A stretch of DNA of 64,000 bases from Luteolibacter rhizosphaerae (GTDB taxonomy: Bacteria; Verrucomicrobiota; Verrucomicrobiia; Verrucomicrobiales; Akkermansiaceae), in assembly GCF_025950095.1 (NCBI RefSeq), contig NZ_JAPDDR010000008.1:62001-126000 (forward strand). Direction: 5' to 3'. The position numbers and the translations under genes are program-made. Shown piece after piece: positions 8,064-17,437 of the stretch (the stretch's first letter is position 1; each line of letters begins with the position of its first letter). The notes beneath the pieces were generated by a model. It saw nothing but the letters and a program-made list of their open reading frames with translations. It was not told the DNA's origin and did no database searches.

Positions 8064-8714
8064 TCAGGCCACCTCCAGCACGATCAGGTGATTGTTGAAG
8101 GGAGTGCCTCCCCACAGCGGTTCGATACGCACCTTGCCGTGCTTCGATAGCACGCGCTCGAAGTCCGCGGCAGTCGGATAGTGCGTCGGAGCCGCCTTCA
8201 TCCACGCGGTCACTTTGGCCAGCAGGTCTCCCGCCACCGTCACCTTGAAGCGCCAGGATTCGTCCTTGATCGCGGAGCGGATCACCAGCTTGCCGCCGGG
8301 CGCCACGCGGGAAGCCGCGATGTCCAGCAGCGTTTCCTGCTCCTGCGGGGTGAAGAACTGGAGGATGTCCAAAATCGTCACGTTGCCGGAATGCTCCGGA
8401 AGTCCCTCCCGCGCGTCGTGGGTGTCGAAGCTGATTCCGTTATGCGCCAGCACCGATACCACCCTGCGTGCCGCTTCGATTTTCCGGGGATCATAGTCCA
8501 GCCCGTGGATAGGGAAATGCAGTCCCTTCTCCCGCAAATAGAACGCGAGCAGACCCATGCCGCAGCCTAGGTCCAGCAAGGGCATCTTGCTGCCGTCCAG
8601 TTCGTGAAAGACCGCCCCGTAGAGCGGATCGGTCTTCACTTTGGAAGAGACGTAGGATCGCGCCCAGATCCCGGGAAAGGGGGCGGAAAGCTTTTTGGCA
8701 AGTTGGGCGGTCAC
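8064..8714 (-). CDS. Class I SAM-dependent methyltransferase
   Basis: About 216 residues from a GTG at 8714, which overlaps the stop of the upstream glycosyltransferase gene by 4 bp (GTGA). A longer frame back to 8768 exists but would overlap that gene much more. SAM-binding motif I is PLLDLGCGMGLL, and motif II contains HGLDYDPRKIEAA. NVTILDILQFFTP occupies the post-II position. It probably methylates a small lipid or glycan intermediate together with the upstream GT2. It converges with the deacetylase gene, with 3 bp between stops. Confidence 0.85.
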   Translation of the reverse strand: MTAQLAKKLSAPFPGIWARSYVSSKVKTDPLYGAVFHELDGSKMPLLDLGCGMGLLAFYLREKGLHFPIHGLDYDPRKIEAARRVVSVLAHNGISFDTHDAREGLPEHSGNVTILDILQFFTPQEQETLLDIAASRVAPGGKLVIRSAIKDESWRFKVTVAGDLLAKVTAWMKAAPTHYPTAADFERVLSKHGKVRIEPLWGGTPFNNHLIVLEVA

Positions 8715-9487
8715 AGGACGGGTGGACTGTAGGAAAGGAGCGGGTTTTCCCCGCGCAAGGCAAGCCAAGGGAGGCGGATCAGGAAGCCGAAGAACAGGCG
8801 CGTGTGCATCCAGGTCAGCAGCGTGTTGTCCCGCAGATAACGGAACTGCGAGATGCCTCCTTCCTCCTTGGTGAGATATCGCACGGGTGTCGGAAGATTC
8901 ACGATCGGCACACCCCGCCAGGCGAGCCTCACCGCCACCTCCGGATCAAAGTCGAAACGCCGCGCGAAACAGGTGCTCTCGAAGACTCGCACGAGTTCCT
9001 CTGCGGGATAGAGCCGCATGCCGAAGAGCGAGTCGTCGATGCCCCAGCCCATGGTTTCGAGATTCGCCCAGAAGTTGGAAACCTTCCGGCCGTTCACCCG
9101 CAAGGCTGGCGCCGATGCATCGAAGACCGGGCGACCGAAGACCGCCGCTTCCGGATGTATCTTGGAAATTCCGAAATAGCGTGGAATCAGATCCGCCGGG
9201 TGCTGGCCGTCCGCATCCATGCACAGCACGTGAGTAAATCCTTCCGCCAGCGCGGCACGCGTGCCATGCAGCACCGCCGAACCCTTGCCCGCATTCTTCG
9301 GTAGCACCTCCACCCGGAGACGTGGATGATTCAACAGGGGCTCAAGCAGGGCAGGGGAGCCGTCGGTAGATCCGTCGATCACCACCCGAACATCGACATC
9401 TTGTTCCAGCGCCGCCGCCACCGTGGTCGGCAAGATAGGTCCCGTATTGTAGCTGGGAATGAGAACAAGGGGACGGGACACCGGCAT
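8711..9487 (-). CDS. Family 2 glycosyltransferase (polyprenol-phosphate type)
   Basis: About 258 residues from the ATG at 9487; a GTG at 9550 would add 21 residues with no family similarity. It opens LVLIPSYNTG, followed by VVIDGSTDGS and LCMDADGQHPADL, the GT-A nucleotide-sugar and DxD blocks of dolichyl/undecaprenyl-phosphate glycosyltransferases. The C-terminus has one hydrophobic stretch (WMHTRLFFGFLIRLPWLAL) suggesting membrane association. Coupled by a 4-bp overlap to the methyltransferase. It starts 63 bp after the sensor kinase stop. Confidence 0.85.
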   Translation of the reverse strand: MPVSRPLVLIPSYNTGPILPTTVAAALEQDVDVRVVIDGSTDGSPALLEPLLNHPRLRVEVLPKNAGKGSAVLHGTRAALAEGFTHVLCMDADGQHPADLIPRYFGISKIHPEAAVFGRPVFDASAPALRVNGRKVSNFWANLETMGWGIDDSLFGMRLYPAEELVRVFESTCFARRFDFDPEVAVRLAWRGVPIVNLPTPVRYLTKEEGGISQFRYLRDNTLLTWMHTRLFFGFLIRLPWLALRGENPLLSYSPPVL

Positions 9488-9550
9488 GCCCGGGTAGAGT
9501 GAACGCCCGGAGGCCCTCGGTCCAACCCCGAATCCGCGCTGCAATGCCAC

Positions 9551-10987
9551 TTATGGTTGTACTGGCAGTGCAAGACGCGCGATCGTGCCGCCGTCTTCGC
9601 GGGGTTCGAGGCTTACCCAGCCGCCGTGCAGTTCAGCAGCTTCCCTCACCAGGGTCAGTCCGAGACCCGTACCCTTGCGCCCCGAGGCATGATGGCGCAG
9701 CGAATAGAAGCGGTCGAAGACGCGGTCGGTGGCGTAGTCCGGAATACCCGGCCCGCGGTCGGAAATCTCGATAAACGCGGTGCCGTTCTCACGCCGCAGG
9801 GCGATATCCACGGTCCCGCCGGCCGGTGAGAAATCGATCGCGTTTTCCAGCAGGTTCGTCACCGCGGAACGCAGGATGAAGGCTTCACCTCGCACGGGCA
9901 CCGGCTCGTAGGGAAGCTCCACTTCGAAACGAACTGCTGCTAACTCCGCCGGCGGTTGTCCCTGCTCGACGGCTCGCGCGACAATCGGGCTCAGGTCCAC
10001 GATTTCCGTGACATCAAGGCTGCTCCGACCTTCGAGGGCGGAGAGCTCGAGGAGACGGTTCATCAGTCGCTCGGCCCGCACCGACTCGGAGCGGATGTTG
10101 CCCAGGAAGCGCTGGCGGTCGGCTACCGGCATGTCCTCGCCGAGAAGTTCGGCCGCACCGCGGATCGCCGCGAGCGGACTCTTCATCTCGTGGGTCAGCG
10201 TCTGCACATAGCGCTCGGCGTAGCGGCGGCCTTCGAGCGCTTCGCGCATCGATTCCAGAGCGCGCGCCAGCGTATTGACTTCCTTGCCTGCGCCGAGCTT
10301 CGGCAGCGGCGGGCGTTTGCCTGATTCGATCTCGCGCGCATACTCGGTCAGGCGACCTACCGGCAGGTACTGCCAGATGAAGACCGCGGTCACGAGGAAG
10401 AGGATTCCCGCGCCGATCAGGCCGGTGCCCCAATAGATACTGCGGCGCCTGGCATCCACGATCGGCAGCACGTCCGCCTGCGGTTTGTAGACGGTCAGCA
10501 CGCCGAAGGGCTTGTCGACAGTTCCGACCAAGGCTCCGACATGGAGCACGGAAGAATCGGGATTGTCCTTGTCCACCCGACTGCTGCGGGCGCCGTACTC
10601 GCCGCGCAGCGTGAGCGCCACGTCACGCGAGCCTGAAAGATTCAGTCCCTCCAGCCTGCCGCTCGAATCGAAGATGACCTTCCCTCGCGAGTTGGTGAGA
10701 TAGGCCCCCAGTCCCACATGGTCCTTGAGATGACCATGAATCAGCGCCTTGAACTGCCTGTCCTGCGCTCCCTCGAATCCCTTGCGGAAAGTTTCCTCGT
10801 CGAAGCCACCCTTCTTCAAGTCCTCCTCTACGAAGGTCGCCAGCAGTTGGGCCACATCCACCATGGCCTCTTCGGTCGCCTGATAGGTCTGGGGCTCCAC
10901 CACCGAAAGCTGTTGCCGCAGCAGCAAGTACAAGCCTACCCCGATGATGAGGGCGATGATCAGGAGCGTGACCCGGGTAAGGCGCAT
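9551..10987 (-). CDS. creC: CreC-like sensor histidine kinase
   Basis: A 478-residue inner-membrane kinase with helices near residues 7-24 and 185-207 enclosing a periplasmic sensor that carries the CreC-type blocks RKGFEGAQDRQFKA, KVIFDSSG and TLRGEYGARSS. A HAMP-like linker follows. The dimerisation box is TLTHEMKSPLAAIRGAAELL with phospho-acceptor His266. The ATPase region has N, G1 and G2 boxes (NLLENAIDFSP, DRGPGIPD, GTGLGLTLV). Overall arrangement matches Escherichia coli CreC. It lies 27 bp after the response regulator gene and is surely its partner. Confidence 0.9.
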   Translation of the reverse strand: MRLTRVTLLIIALIIGVGLYLLLRQQLSVVEPQTYQATEEAMVDVAQLLATFVEEDLKKGGFDEETFRKGFEGAQDRQFKALIHGHLKDHVGLGAYLTNSRGKVIFDSSGRLEGLNLSGSRDVALTLRGEYGARSSRVDKDNPDSSVLHVGALVGTVDKPFGVLTVYKPQADVLPIVDARRRSIYWGTGLIGAGILFLVTAVFIWQYLPVGRLTEYAREIESGKRPPLPKLGAGKEVNTLARALESMREALEGRRYAERYVQTLTHEMKSPLAAIRGAAELLGEDMPVADRQRFLGNIRSESVRAERLMNRLLELSALEGRSSLDVTEIVDLSPIVARAVEQGQPPAELAAVRFEVELPYEPVPVRGEAFILRSAVTNLLENAIDFSPAGGTVDIALRRENGTAFIEISDRGPGIPDYATDRVFDRFYSLRHHASGRKGTGLGLTLVREAAELHGGWVSLEPREDGGTIARLALPVQP

Positions 10988-11014
10988 CGGTGGCTTCGCG
11001 AGTGACTGCGCCGC

Positions 11015-11725
<711 letters not shown>

Positions 11726-11765
11726 GGCAGGATGGTAAGGGAAAAACGCAGCCGGGGAAATGGAC

Positions 11766-11963
11766 TTAGAAGGGCACGAAAGCGGGCCGCGACAGAACCT
11801 TGGGTAAACGGCTGGCGAGGAGAATCCAAGCCGCGAGGATGGCGATCGCCAGCGGAATCGCGTCCGCTTGGTCGACCCGCCCGGAGGCGTATGCGATCCA
11901 CGAGGTGGAACTCAGAATCCAGAACAAGCTGCTTGGCACGGGCTGATTGGAAATCAAGCGCAT
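11766..11963 (-). CDS. Small two-helix membrane protein
   Basis: A 65-residue frame starting ATG at 11963. It is hydrophobic, with two likely membrane helices (SLFWILSSTSWIAYAS and IPLAIAILAAWILLAS) joined by a short polar turn, and a basic C-terminal end. It sits between eutC and creB in the same direction, 40 bp from creB. I do not recognise a family, and no clear ribosome binding site is present. It could be part of the creBC transcript. Confidence 0.45.
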   Translation of the reverse strand: MRLISNQPVPSSLFWILSSTSWIAYASGRVDQADAIPLAIAILAAWILLASRLPKVLSRPAFVPF

Positions 11964-11995
11964 GCAGGGAGAGTGAAGGTTCCGTGAAATCGCAA

Positions 11996-12772
11996 TTATT
12001 GCGTCTCGGATGCCTGCTTTTCGTGGATTTTCGCCATTCCGGGGACGTCGGCGCTCAGATCCTTCAGGTCCACTCCGCTGAAGCCCAGCCGCCGGGCTTC
12101 TTTCAGCAGCCATGCGATCCTCTGGGCCGCTGCCATCGGAGGCAGTCCTTTCGTTCGGATGTTCGAGACGCAATTCCGCTCTGCATCGGTATTCCCGGGT
12201 CTCGGGGTATGAACCAGATAGGCCCCCAAGCTGTCCGGTGAGCCCAATCCCGGCCGCTCTCCGAGGAGTATCAGAGCTGTCCGCGCTCCCAGCAGATCCC
12301 CGATTTCATCCTGCAGTGCGACCCGCGCGAAGGGTGCGATCACCAAGGGGGCGATTTCCCACCCGACGAGCAGCGTTATCAGCACGGCGACAAAGGGAGG
12401 CCCATGCCGGTGGGCCGCTTCCGCAGACAGACCGTCGGAAAGGATGATGACGAGATCGAAGCCATCCGCCCGGCGAAGCGCCGAAAGCTGCCCGGCGGCA
12501 TCCGGCGTCAGGCACCGGCCTAAATCCGGGCGCTGGAGGTAGGTTGCTCGATCCGGCGCTTGGGAGGGAGCTAGGATCGAAGACAGACCCCGCTCCTCCA
12601 ATTCGGCTGCCAACCCCACAGGATCGAAAGCTTGGTGAACTGCATCCCGGGCCCGAGCGTGGGAAAGCCGGAAGTCGAGCAACTCGCCATGCGGCACCGA
12701 GCCGCCACTACGTCCAAGCGCTACACGGGCCTCAGTCCATTGTCTTAGCGAATCTGAGAGTTCTCCGCTCAT
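11996..12772 (-). CDS. eutC: Ethanolamine ammonia-lyase small subunit
   Basis: About 258 residues from ATG 12772, which overlaps the eutB stop by 4 bp. Family signatures are ARVALGRSGGSVPHGELLDF, SHARARDAVH, IILSDGLSAEAA and HPRPG-like HTPRPGNTDAERNCVS. EutC forms with EutB the adenosylcobalamin-dependent enzyme that splits ethanolamine into acetaldehyde and ammonia. No microcompartment shell genes, eutA or eutE flank it, so the enzyme is probably cytosolic here. A longer upstream in-frame extension is antisense-like and unlikely. Confidence 0.93.
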   Translation of the reverse strand: MSGELSDSLRQWTEARVALGRSGGSVPHGELLDFRLSHARARDAVHQAFDPVGLAAELEERGLSSILAPSQAPDRATYLQRPDLGRCLTPDAAGQLSALRRADGFDLVIILSDGLSAEAAHRHGPPFVAVLITLLVGWEIAPLVIAPFARVALQDEIGDLLGARTALILLGERPGLGSPDSLGAYLVHTPRPGNTDAERNCVSNIRTKGLPPMAAAQRIAWLLKEARRLGFSGVDLKDLSADVPGMAKIHEKQASETQ

Positions 12773-14172
12773 GCCGTGTCGAGTAGTCCCAGCCGGGCCG
12801 GCGCATCCGCGAGGGCGGGGGAGTGATCGAGAAGCCTTCCCCGCTGGTCGGCGATCCCGGCCGTCTCCAACCAAGCCTCGAACTCGGGTGCGGGCTTCTT
12901 CTTTAGGACCTGCCGCAGGTAATGCGCGTCGTGGAAGGACGTCGATTGATAGCCGAGCATGATGTCATCCGCTCCCGGAACGCCCATGATGTAATTGCAA
13001 CCGGCCACCCCGAGCAGCGTGAGCAAGTTGTCCATGTCATCCTGATCCGTCTCCGCATGATTCGTGTAGCAAACGTCGCAACCCATCGGCAGGCCCAGAA
13101 GCTTGCCGCAGAAGTGGTCTTCCAGTCCGGCGCGGATGATCTGCTTGCCGTCGTAAAGATATTCAGGGCCGATGAAGCCGACGACCGTGTTCACCAGTAG
13201 TGGCGAGAACTCCCGTGCCACGGCGTAGGCGCGCGCTTCCAGCGTCTGTTGGTCGATGCCGTGGTGGGCATTCGCCGAGAGCGCGCTGCCTTGGCCGGTT
13301 TCGAAATACATCAGGTTCGTGCCGATCGTTCCCCGCTTCAGCGAGAGCGCGGCATCATGGGCCTCCCGCAGCAGGGCCAGATCGATGCCGAAGCTTTTGT
13401 TCGCCGCTTGCGAGCCGGCGATGGATTGGAACATCAGATCAATGGGAGCCCCTTCCTCGATCGCCCGGATCTGGGTCGTAACATGGGCGAGCACGCAGGA
13501 TTGGGTGGGAATCCCGTAGCGTGAGATGAGATCATCCATCAGGTACAGCAACTCGCAGGTGGTGCCGACTTGGTCAGTCGCGGGATTGATGCCGATCACC
13601 GCGTCGCCGCAACCCATCAGTAAGCCGTCTAACATGGAGGCCGCGATCCCCCGCAGGTCGTCGGTGGGGTGATTCGGCTGCAAGCGCACCGAGAGCCTTC
13701 CTGGTAATCCGATGGTATTGCGGAAGCGGCTGATCGCTTGGCATTTGGAGGCGACCAGGATCAGGTCTTGGTTGGCCATGATCTTGCTCACCGCCGCCAC
13801 CATCTCCGGGGTCAGTCCCGGGGCCAGTGCGCTGAGGGCGGCGTGATCCGTCTCGTAGGCGAGAAGCCAATCACGGAACTCGCCCACGGTCATGCCGGAT
13901 ATGGGGCGGAAGGCCTCGGCATCGTGCCGGTCGAGTATCAGGCGTGTGACCTCATCCTCGTCATAGGGGATCAGGGGATTCTCGAGGAAGTGGGCAAGGG
14001 GCAGGTCCGCGAGGAGATATTGTGCGGCCACCCGTTCTTCAGCGGACTCTGCCGCCAAGCCCGCCAAGACATCACCGGAGCGATGAGGGGTCGCTTTCGC
14101 CATCAGGGTCCGCAGATCGCGAAACTGATAGCCTCGACCGGTGATGGTGGTGGACCAGGACATCCGTGCCAT
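12769..14172 (-). CDS. eutB: Ethanolamine ammonia-lyase large subunit
   Basis: About 467 residues, catalytic TIM-barrel subunit that binds ethanolamine and the cobalamin radical. Highly conserved blocks are HRSGDVLAGLAAES, GVGDAVIG-like GCGDAVIGINP, CVLAHVTTQI, YFETGQGSALSA, NTVVGFIGPEYLYDG and CDVCYTNHAETDQDD. Starts at 14172 or 14163 both fit the N-terminal alignment to the Escherichia coli protein; an upstream frame to 14223 would overlap the end of priA. Lies 35 bp after priA in the same direction. Cobalamin must be made or imported elsewhere. Confidence 0.93.
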   Translation of the reverse strand: MARMSWSTTITGRGYQFRDLRTLMAKATPHRSGDVLAGLAAESAEERVAAQYLLADLPLAHFLENPLIPYDEDEVTRLILDRHDAEAFRPISGMTVGEFRDWLLAYETDHAALSALAPGLTPEMVAAVSKIMANQDLILVASKCQAISRFRNTIGLPGRLSVRLQPNHPTDDLRGIAASMLDGLLMGCGDAVIGINPATDQVGTTCELLYLMDDLISRYGIPTQSCVLAHVTTQIRAIEEGAPIDLMFQSIAGSQAANKSFGIDLALLREAHDAALSLKRGTIGTNLMYFETGQGSALSANAHHGIDQQTLEARAYAVAREFSPLLVNTVVGFIGPEYLYDGKQIIRAGLEDHFCGKLLGLPMGCDVCYTNHAETDQDDMDNLLTLLGVAGCNYIMGVPGADDIMLGYQSTSFHDAHYLRQVLKKKPAPEFEAWLETAGIADQRGRLLDHSPALADAPARLGLLDTA

Positions 14173-14207
14173 ACCATAGCATCGCCCGGGCCGTTTAAAG
14201 GGAGAAC

Positions 14208-16466
14208 CTAGGTGAAACTCCACGCATCCATGTCGAAGACCACGGTCACGTCTTCCGGCAGCGTGGTCTTCTGGAGGACCTGCTGGACATGGCGGGTTAG
14301 CGGACGGGCCTTTGCACTGCGCAGCATGAGCTGAAAGCGGAACTGTCCGTGCGATCTCACCAGCGGGCTCGGCATCGGCTCTCCCAAGCTGATCCCCGGC
14401 GGACAGTCTTCTTTCAGACGCCGGTGCAGTGTTTCCAAAGTGAACTCCGCCCGGCGCTCGTGAGTCGAGCGGCTGGTCAGCATCGCGCAGTGAGCGAAGG
14501 GGGGGAACTCGAACTGCCTGCGGAACTCCAACTCCTGTTCCGCGAAGCCATCGAAGTCATGGTGCCGCGCAAACTGGATCGAGGGCGAATGCGGCGTGAA
14601 GGTCTGCACGATGACTTCTCCCTCCAGGTCACCGCGGCCGGCCCGTCCTGCCACCTGCGTCATGAGCTGGAAGGTCCGTTCGCCGGAGCGGAAGTCCGGC
14701 ACGTGCAGGCCGATGTCCGCATTCAGGATGCCGACCAAGGTCACGTTGGGAAAGTGAAGTCCCTTCGCGATCATCTGGGTCCCCACCAGCACGTCGATCT
14801 TCCGTGCTTGGAAGGCATTCAGCAGGTCACGCAGCGCGTTCTTCTTGCGCATGACATCCGCATCGATGCGCGCGATCTTCGCCGCGGGTAGCACCTTCGC
14901 CAAAACCTCTTCCACCTTCTGCGTGCCGAAGCCCTGCAGGGCGATCGAGGGGTCCCGGCACTCCGGGCACTTCTTCGGCACCACCGCCTGATGCCCGCAG
15001 ATGTGGCACATCAACCGTTCATCCTCGCGGTGGTAGGTCAGTGAAATCGAGCAGTGCGGGCACATACACACGTGACCGCAGGAAGGACACTGGAGCGAGC
15101 GGGCGAAGCCGCGGCGGTTCAGGAAAAGGATCGACTGCTCCTTCTTCGCGACCCGCTGCTCTAGCGCCACCCGCAGGCGGTCCGAGAGGATTGCCATCCC
15201 GCCCTTGTGTTTCTTCGACTCCAGGCGCATGTCGAGCACCCGGATCAAGGGGAGTGATTGTCCGTCCGCGCGCTTGAGCATGCGTAGCAAGCGGTACTTC
15301 CCTTCGAGTGTGTTCTGGTAGGACTCCAGCGATGGAGTCGCGGAGCCGAGAATGATGGGGCAGCCCTCCAGCGAGGCCCTCAGCACCGCGACATCCCGGC
15401 CGTGGTAGCGCGGGATCTGGTCCTGCTTGTAGGAATTCTCATGCTCCTCATCGACGAGGATCAGCCCGAGATCCGGCAGCGGCGCGAAGACCGCGGAGCG
15501 AGCCCCGATCACGATCCTCGCCTTGCCCTTGCGGATGCGGTGCCACTCATCGAATCGCTCGCCCTGCGAGAGATTCGAGTGCAGGACCGCCACTTGGTCC
15601 TGGATGTCCGCGAAGCGCGAGCGGAAGCGCCGCACCGTCTGCGGGGTCAACGAGATTTCCGGCACCAGCACCAGCACGGTCTTGCCTAGGTCCAGCGTTC
15701 GCCGGGCCGCTTGCAGATATACCTCGGTCTTCCCCGATCCGGTCACGCCGTGAAGCAGGATCGGCTGCCGCGGCGTGCCATCGGGGGCTTGCAGCAACTC
15801 CAGGATCACCGCCAGCGCCGCCTCCTGCTCCTCGTTCAGCGGGAGAGGAGAGTCAGGCAGGATCTCTTCCACGCCATCCGCCTCGGGATCGCGCCGCACC
15901 TCCTCCTCGATGAGTCGTACCAGCTCTTGCTTCACCAGCGACTTCACCGAGGCGGAAGCCCCTTCACCGAGATCCGCGAGGGCGATCTTCCTGTCGGGCG
16001 AGTGAGCGAGGATGGCCAGAATGGCGGCCTGCTTGGGTGCCCGCTTCGTGATCTTCGCCAGCACTTCGGGATCCGGATCCTTGTCCAGAATCACGGTCTT
16101 CCGCACCTTCGCGGAATTGTCCTCCGTGCGCACCGCTTCCGGCAGCAAGGCCCGGATCACGCTCTCGATACTGCATCCATAGTAGTCCGCGATCCAGCGC
16201 CCCGCCTCCAGCAGCTTCGGCGTGATTAGCGGGTCGGGGTCGCTGAGCGAGTGCAAGGGTCGAAGCGCGAATCCCAGATCGCCGGGAGTTTCGACCAGAT
16301 CCAGCACCGTGCCCTGCGAGGTTTTGTTCCGCAGGGGCACGCGCACGCGGCAGCCCGGCACGACCGGCAGGCCGTCGGGGATGGCATAGTCGAAGACGAG
16401 CTCGGAAGGTCCGTCGATCAGGACACGCGCGGCGGGCATCTGCGGAAGGATTGGCCATCCCGTCAC
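14208..16466 (-). CDS. priA: Primosomal replication-restart helicase PriA
   Basis: Up to 752 residues from a GTG at 16466; an ATG at 16439 (MPAARVLIDGPS) matches the usual PriA N-terminus better and is an equal candidate. The N-terminal DNA-binding region is followed by Walker A GVTGSGKTEVY near residue 246, the DEEH box and GSATPS. The Zn-binding insert carries eight cysteines in the pattern CPSCGHVCMCPHC and CHICGH...CPEC. PriA reloads the replisome at stalled forks. Its divergent neighbour at 16518 is a lipoprotein. Confidence 0.95.
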   Translation of the reverse strand: MTGWPILPQMPAARVLIDGPSELVFDYAIPDGLPVVPGCRVRVPLRNKTSQGTVLDLVETPGDLGFALRPLHSLSDPDPLITPKLLEAGRWIADYYGCSIESVIRALLPEAVRTEDNSAKVRKTVILDKDPDPEVLAKITKRAPKQAAILAILAHSPDRKIALADLGEGASASVKSLVKQELVRLIEEEVRRDPEADGVEEILPDSPLPLNEEQEAALAVILELLQAPDGTPRQPILLHGVTGSGKTEVYLQAARRTLDLGKTVLVLVPEISLTPQTVRRFRSRFADIQDQVAVLHSNLSQGERFDEWHRIRKGKARIVIGARSAVFAPLPDLGLILVDEEHENSYKQDQIPRYHGRDVAVLRASLEGCPIILGSATPSLESYQNTLEGKYRLLRMLKRADGQSLPLIRVLDMRLESKKHKGGMAILSDRLRVALEQRVAKKEQSILFLNRRGFARSLQCPSCGHVCMCPHCSISLTYHREDERLMCHICGHQAVVPKKCPECRDPSIALQGFGTQKVEEVLAKVLPAAKIARIDADVMRKKNALRDLLNAFQARKIDVLVGTQMIAKGLHFPNVTLVGILNADIGLHVPDFRSGERTFQLMTQVAGRAGRGDLEGEVIVQTFTPHSPSIQFARHHDFDGFAEQELEFRRQFEFPPFAHCAMLTSRSTHERRAEFTLETLHRRLKEDCPPGISLGEPMPSPLVRSHGQFRFQLMLRSAKARPLTRHVQQVLQKTTLPEDVTVVFDMDAWSFT

Positions 16467-16517
16467 GGACGTCTACACGCGATCCGCCTCAAGCCGGATC
16501 TTGCTCTGGGCGCCGGG

Positions 16518-17147
16518 ATGTTCCATCTATCCGGGATGATCCGTTGGACTGCCCTTCTCTCCACCCTGCTTCTTGCTTCCTGCTCGGACGCCGGCAAACA
16601 GGCCAAGTATGAGCCGATGGAAGGAGACATCCTCTTCCAGTCGCTGCCGAACGAGCCCGGTCTCGATCTTGTGGACGCTATTGAAGGCGCGACCGAGTCA
16701 CCCTATTCCCACTGCGGCATGGTCACCAAGGATGGCGAGGAATGGGTCGTGCTTGAGGCCATCGGTCCGGTGAAGGAGACCCCGCTGCAGGAATACATCC
16801 AGCGTGGGCGCGACCACAAGTTCTGGGCTTACCGCTTCGAGGAGGACAAACGGAAGCATATCCCGGCCGCGCTGAAGGCGATGCGGGAAGACATGGGCAA
16901 GGAATACGATGCCCGCTACCGCTTCGACTCCGAGAACATCTACTGCTCCGAGCTCATCTTCCGCGGCTGGAAGGCGGCCACCGGCGAGGACTTGGGCAAG
17001 GTCGTGAAGCTCGGTGATCTCAAGTGGGAACGCTACAAGCCGGTGATCGAAGCGATCGAAGGGCAGGGGAATCTTCCGCTCGACCGCGAGATGATCACCC
17101 CGCGCGACATGGCCAAGGCAAAGGGACTGAAGCAGATCTATCCCTGA
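16518..17147 (+). CDS. YiiX/YaeF-type permuted papain-like hydrolase, lipoprotein
   Basis: About 209 residues from ATG 16518 (203 from ATG 16536). A short hydrophobic leader ends in a lipobox (LLLASC), so it is probably a lipid-anchored envelope protein. The catalytic pieces of the circularly permuted NlpC/P60-like (YiiX/YebB, C92-type) fold are visible: GDILFQSL, the His in SPYSHCGMV, VLEAIGPVKETPL and the Cys in IYCSELIFRGW. The reaction is probably amidase or peptidase on cell wall or lipid substrates, not determinable here. It is monocistronic and divergent from priA. Confidence 0.8.
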   Translation: MFHLSGMIRWTALLSTLLLASCSDAGKQAKYEPMEGDILFQSLPNEPGLDLVDAIEGATESPYSHCGMVTKDGEEWVVLEAIGPVKETPLQEYIQRGRDHKFWAYRFEEDKRKHIPAALKAMREDMGKEYDARYRFDSENIYCSELIFRGWKAATGEDLGKVVKLGDLKWERYKPVIEAIEGQGNLPLDREMITPRDMAKAKGLKQIYP

Positions 17148-17222
17148 TTTGCCCGCGGGCCCCGGCGATGCAGGCCTTTTGAAGTTGCCGCAGCGCATTC
17201 GTGAGCTATGCTCGGGCTTTCC

Positions 17223-17324
17223 ATGCAGTCTTTCACCGTCATCAAATCCGGCACCGGCATTCGCCTCGCGGCGAAGCGCGGTCAGGGTTGGTGCGGTCAT
17301 CGCATGGCTGCCTTCCGGGTCTGA
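17223..17324 (+). CDS. Possible 33-residue small protein
   Basis: An ATG at 17223 opens 33 codons to TGA at 17322. The product is basic and starts MQSFTVIKSGTGIRLAAKRG, then QGWCGHRMAAFRV. Its composition is not obviously random for this GC-rich DNA, and the stop is followed 1 bp later by a strong hairpin (17326-17367). The ribosome binding site is weak and I recognise no family. It may instead be part of a structured RNA, as the same bases form several stems. Confidence 0.25.
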   Translation: MQSFTVIKSGTGIRLAAKRGQGWCGHRMAAFRV

Positions 17325-17325
17325 C

Positions 17326-17367
17326 CGGGCAAGCTCCTTGATGCGGGACTATCCCCGTGCTTGCCCG
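17326..17367 (+). terminator. Strong 9-bp hairpin between the small frame and rnk-like gene
   Basis: CGGGCAAGC (17326-17334) pairs perfectly with GCTTGCCCG (17359-17367). An inner CGGG/CCCG stem lies in the 24-base loop. What follows is CCCTCCTTG rather than a clean T-run, so it is an imperfect intrinsic terminator or part of a structured RNA. Confidence 0.35.
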
Positions 17368-17437
17368 CCCTCCTTGTCACCCGTTTGCGCATTCCGCCCG
17401 CGGCACTCCACCGTCCGGGCCTCAACCGATTTATGTC

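Noticed and set aside
5938..9550. Aryl polyene biosynthesis cluster
   Set aside because: Acyltransferase, GT2 and methyltransferase are typical parts, but no ketosynthase, dehydratase or acyl carrier protein is present.
11996..14172. Ethanolamine-use microcompartment operon
   Set aside because: Only eutB and eutC are present; no shell proteins, eutE, eutG or eutA flank them.
17223..17367. SRP RNA on the minus strand
   Set aside because: The GGTCAGACCCGGAAGG apical motif is present, but the 3' side lacks the usual AGCAGCC and the 5' and 3' flanks do not pair into the long SRP stem. Left as an open structured-RNA question.
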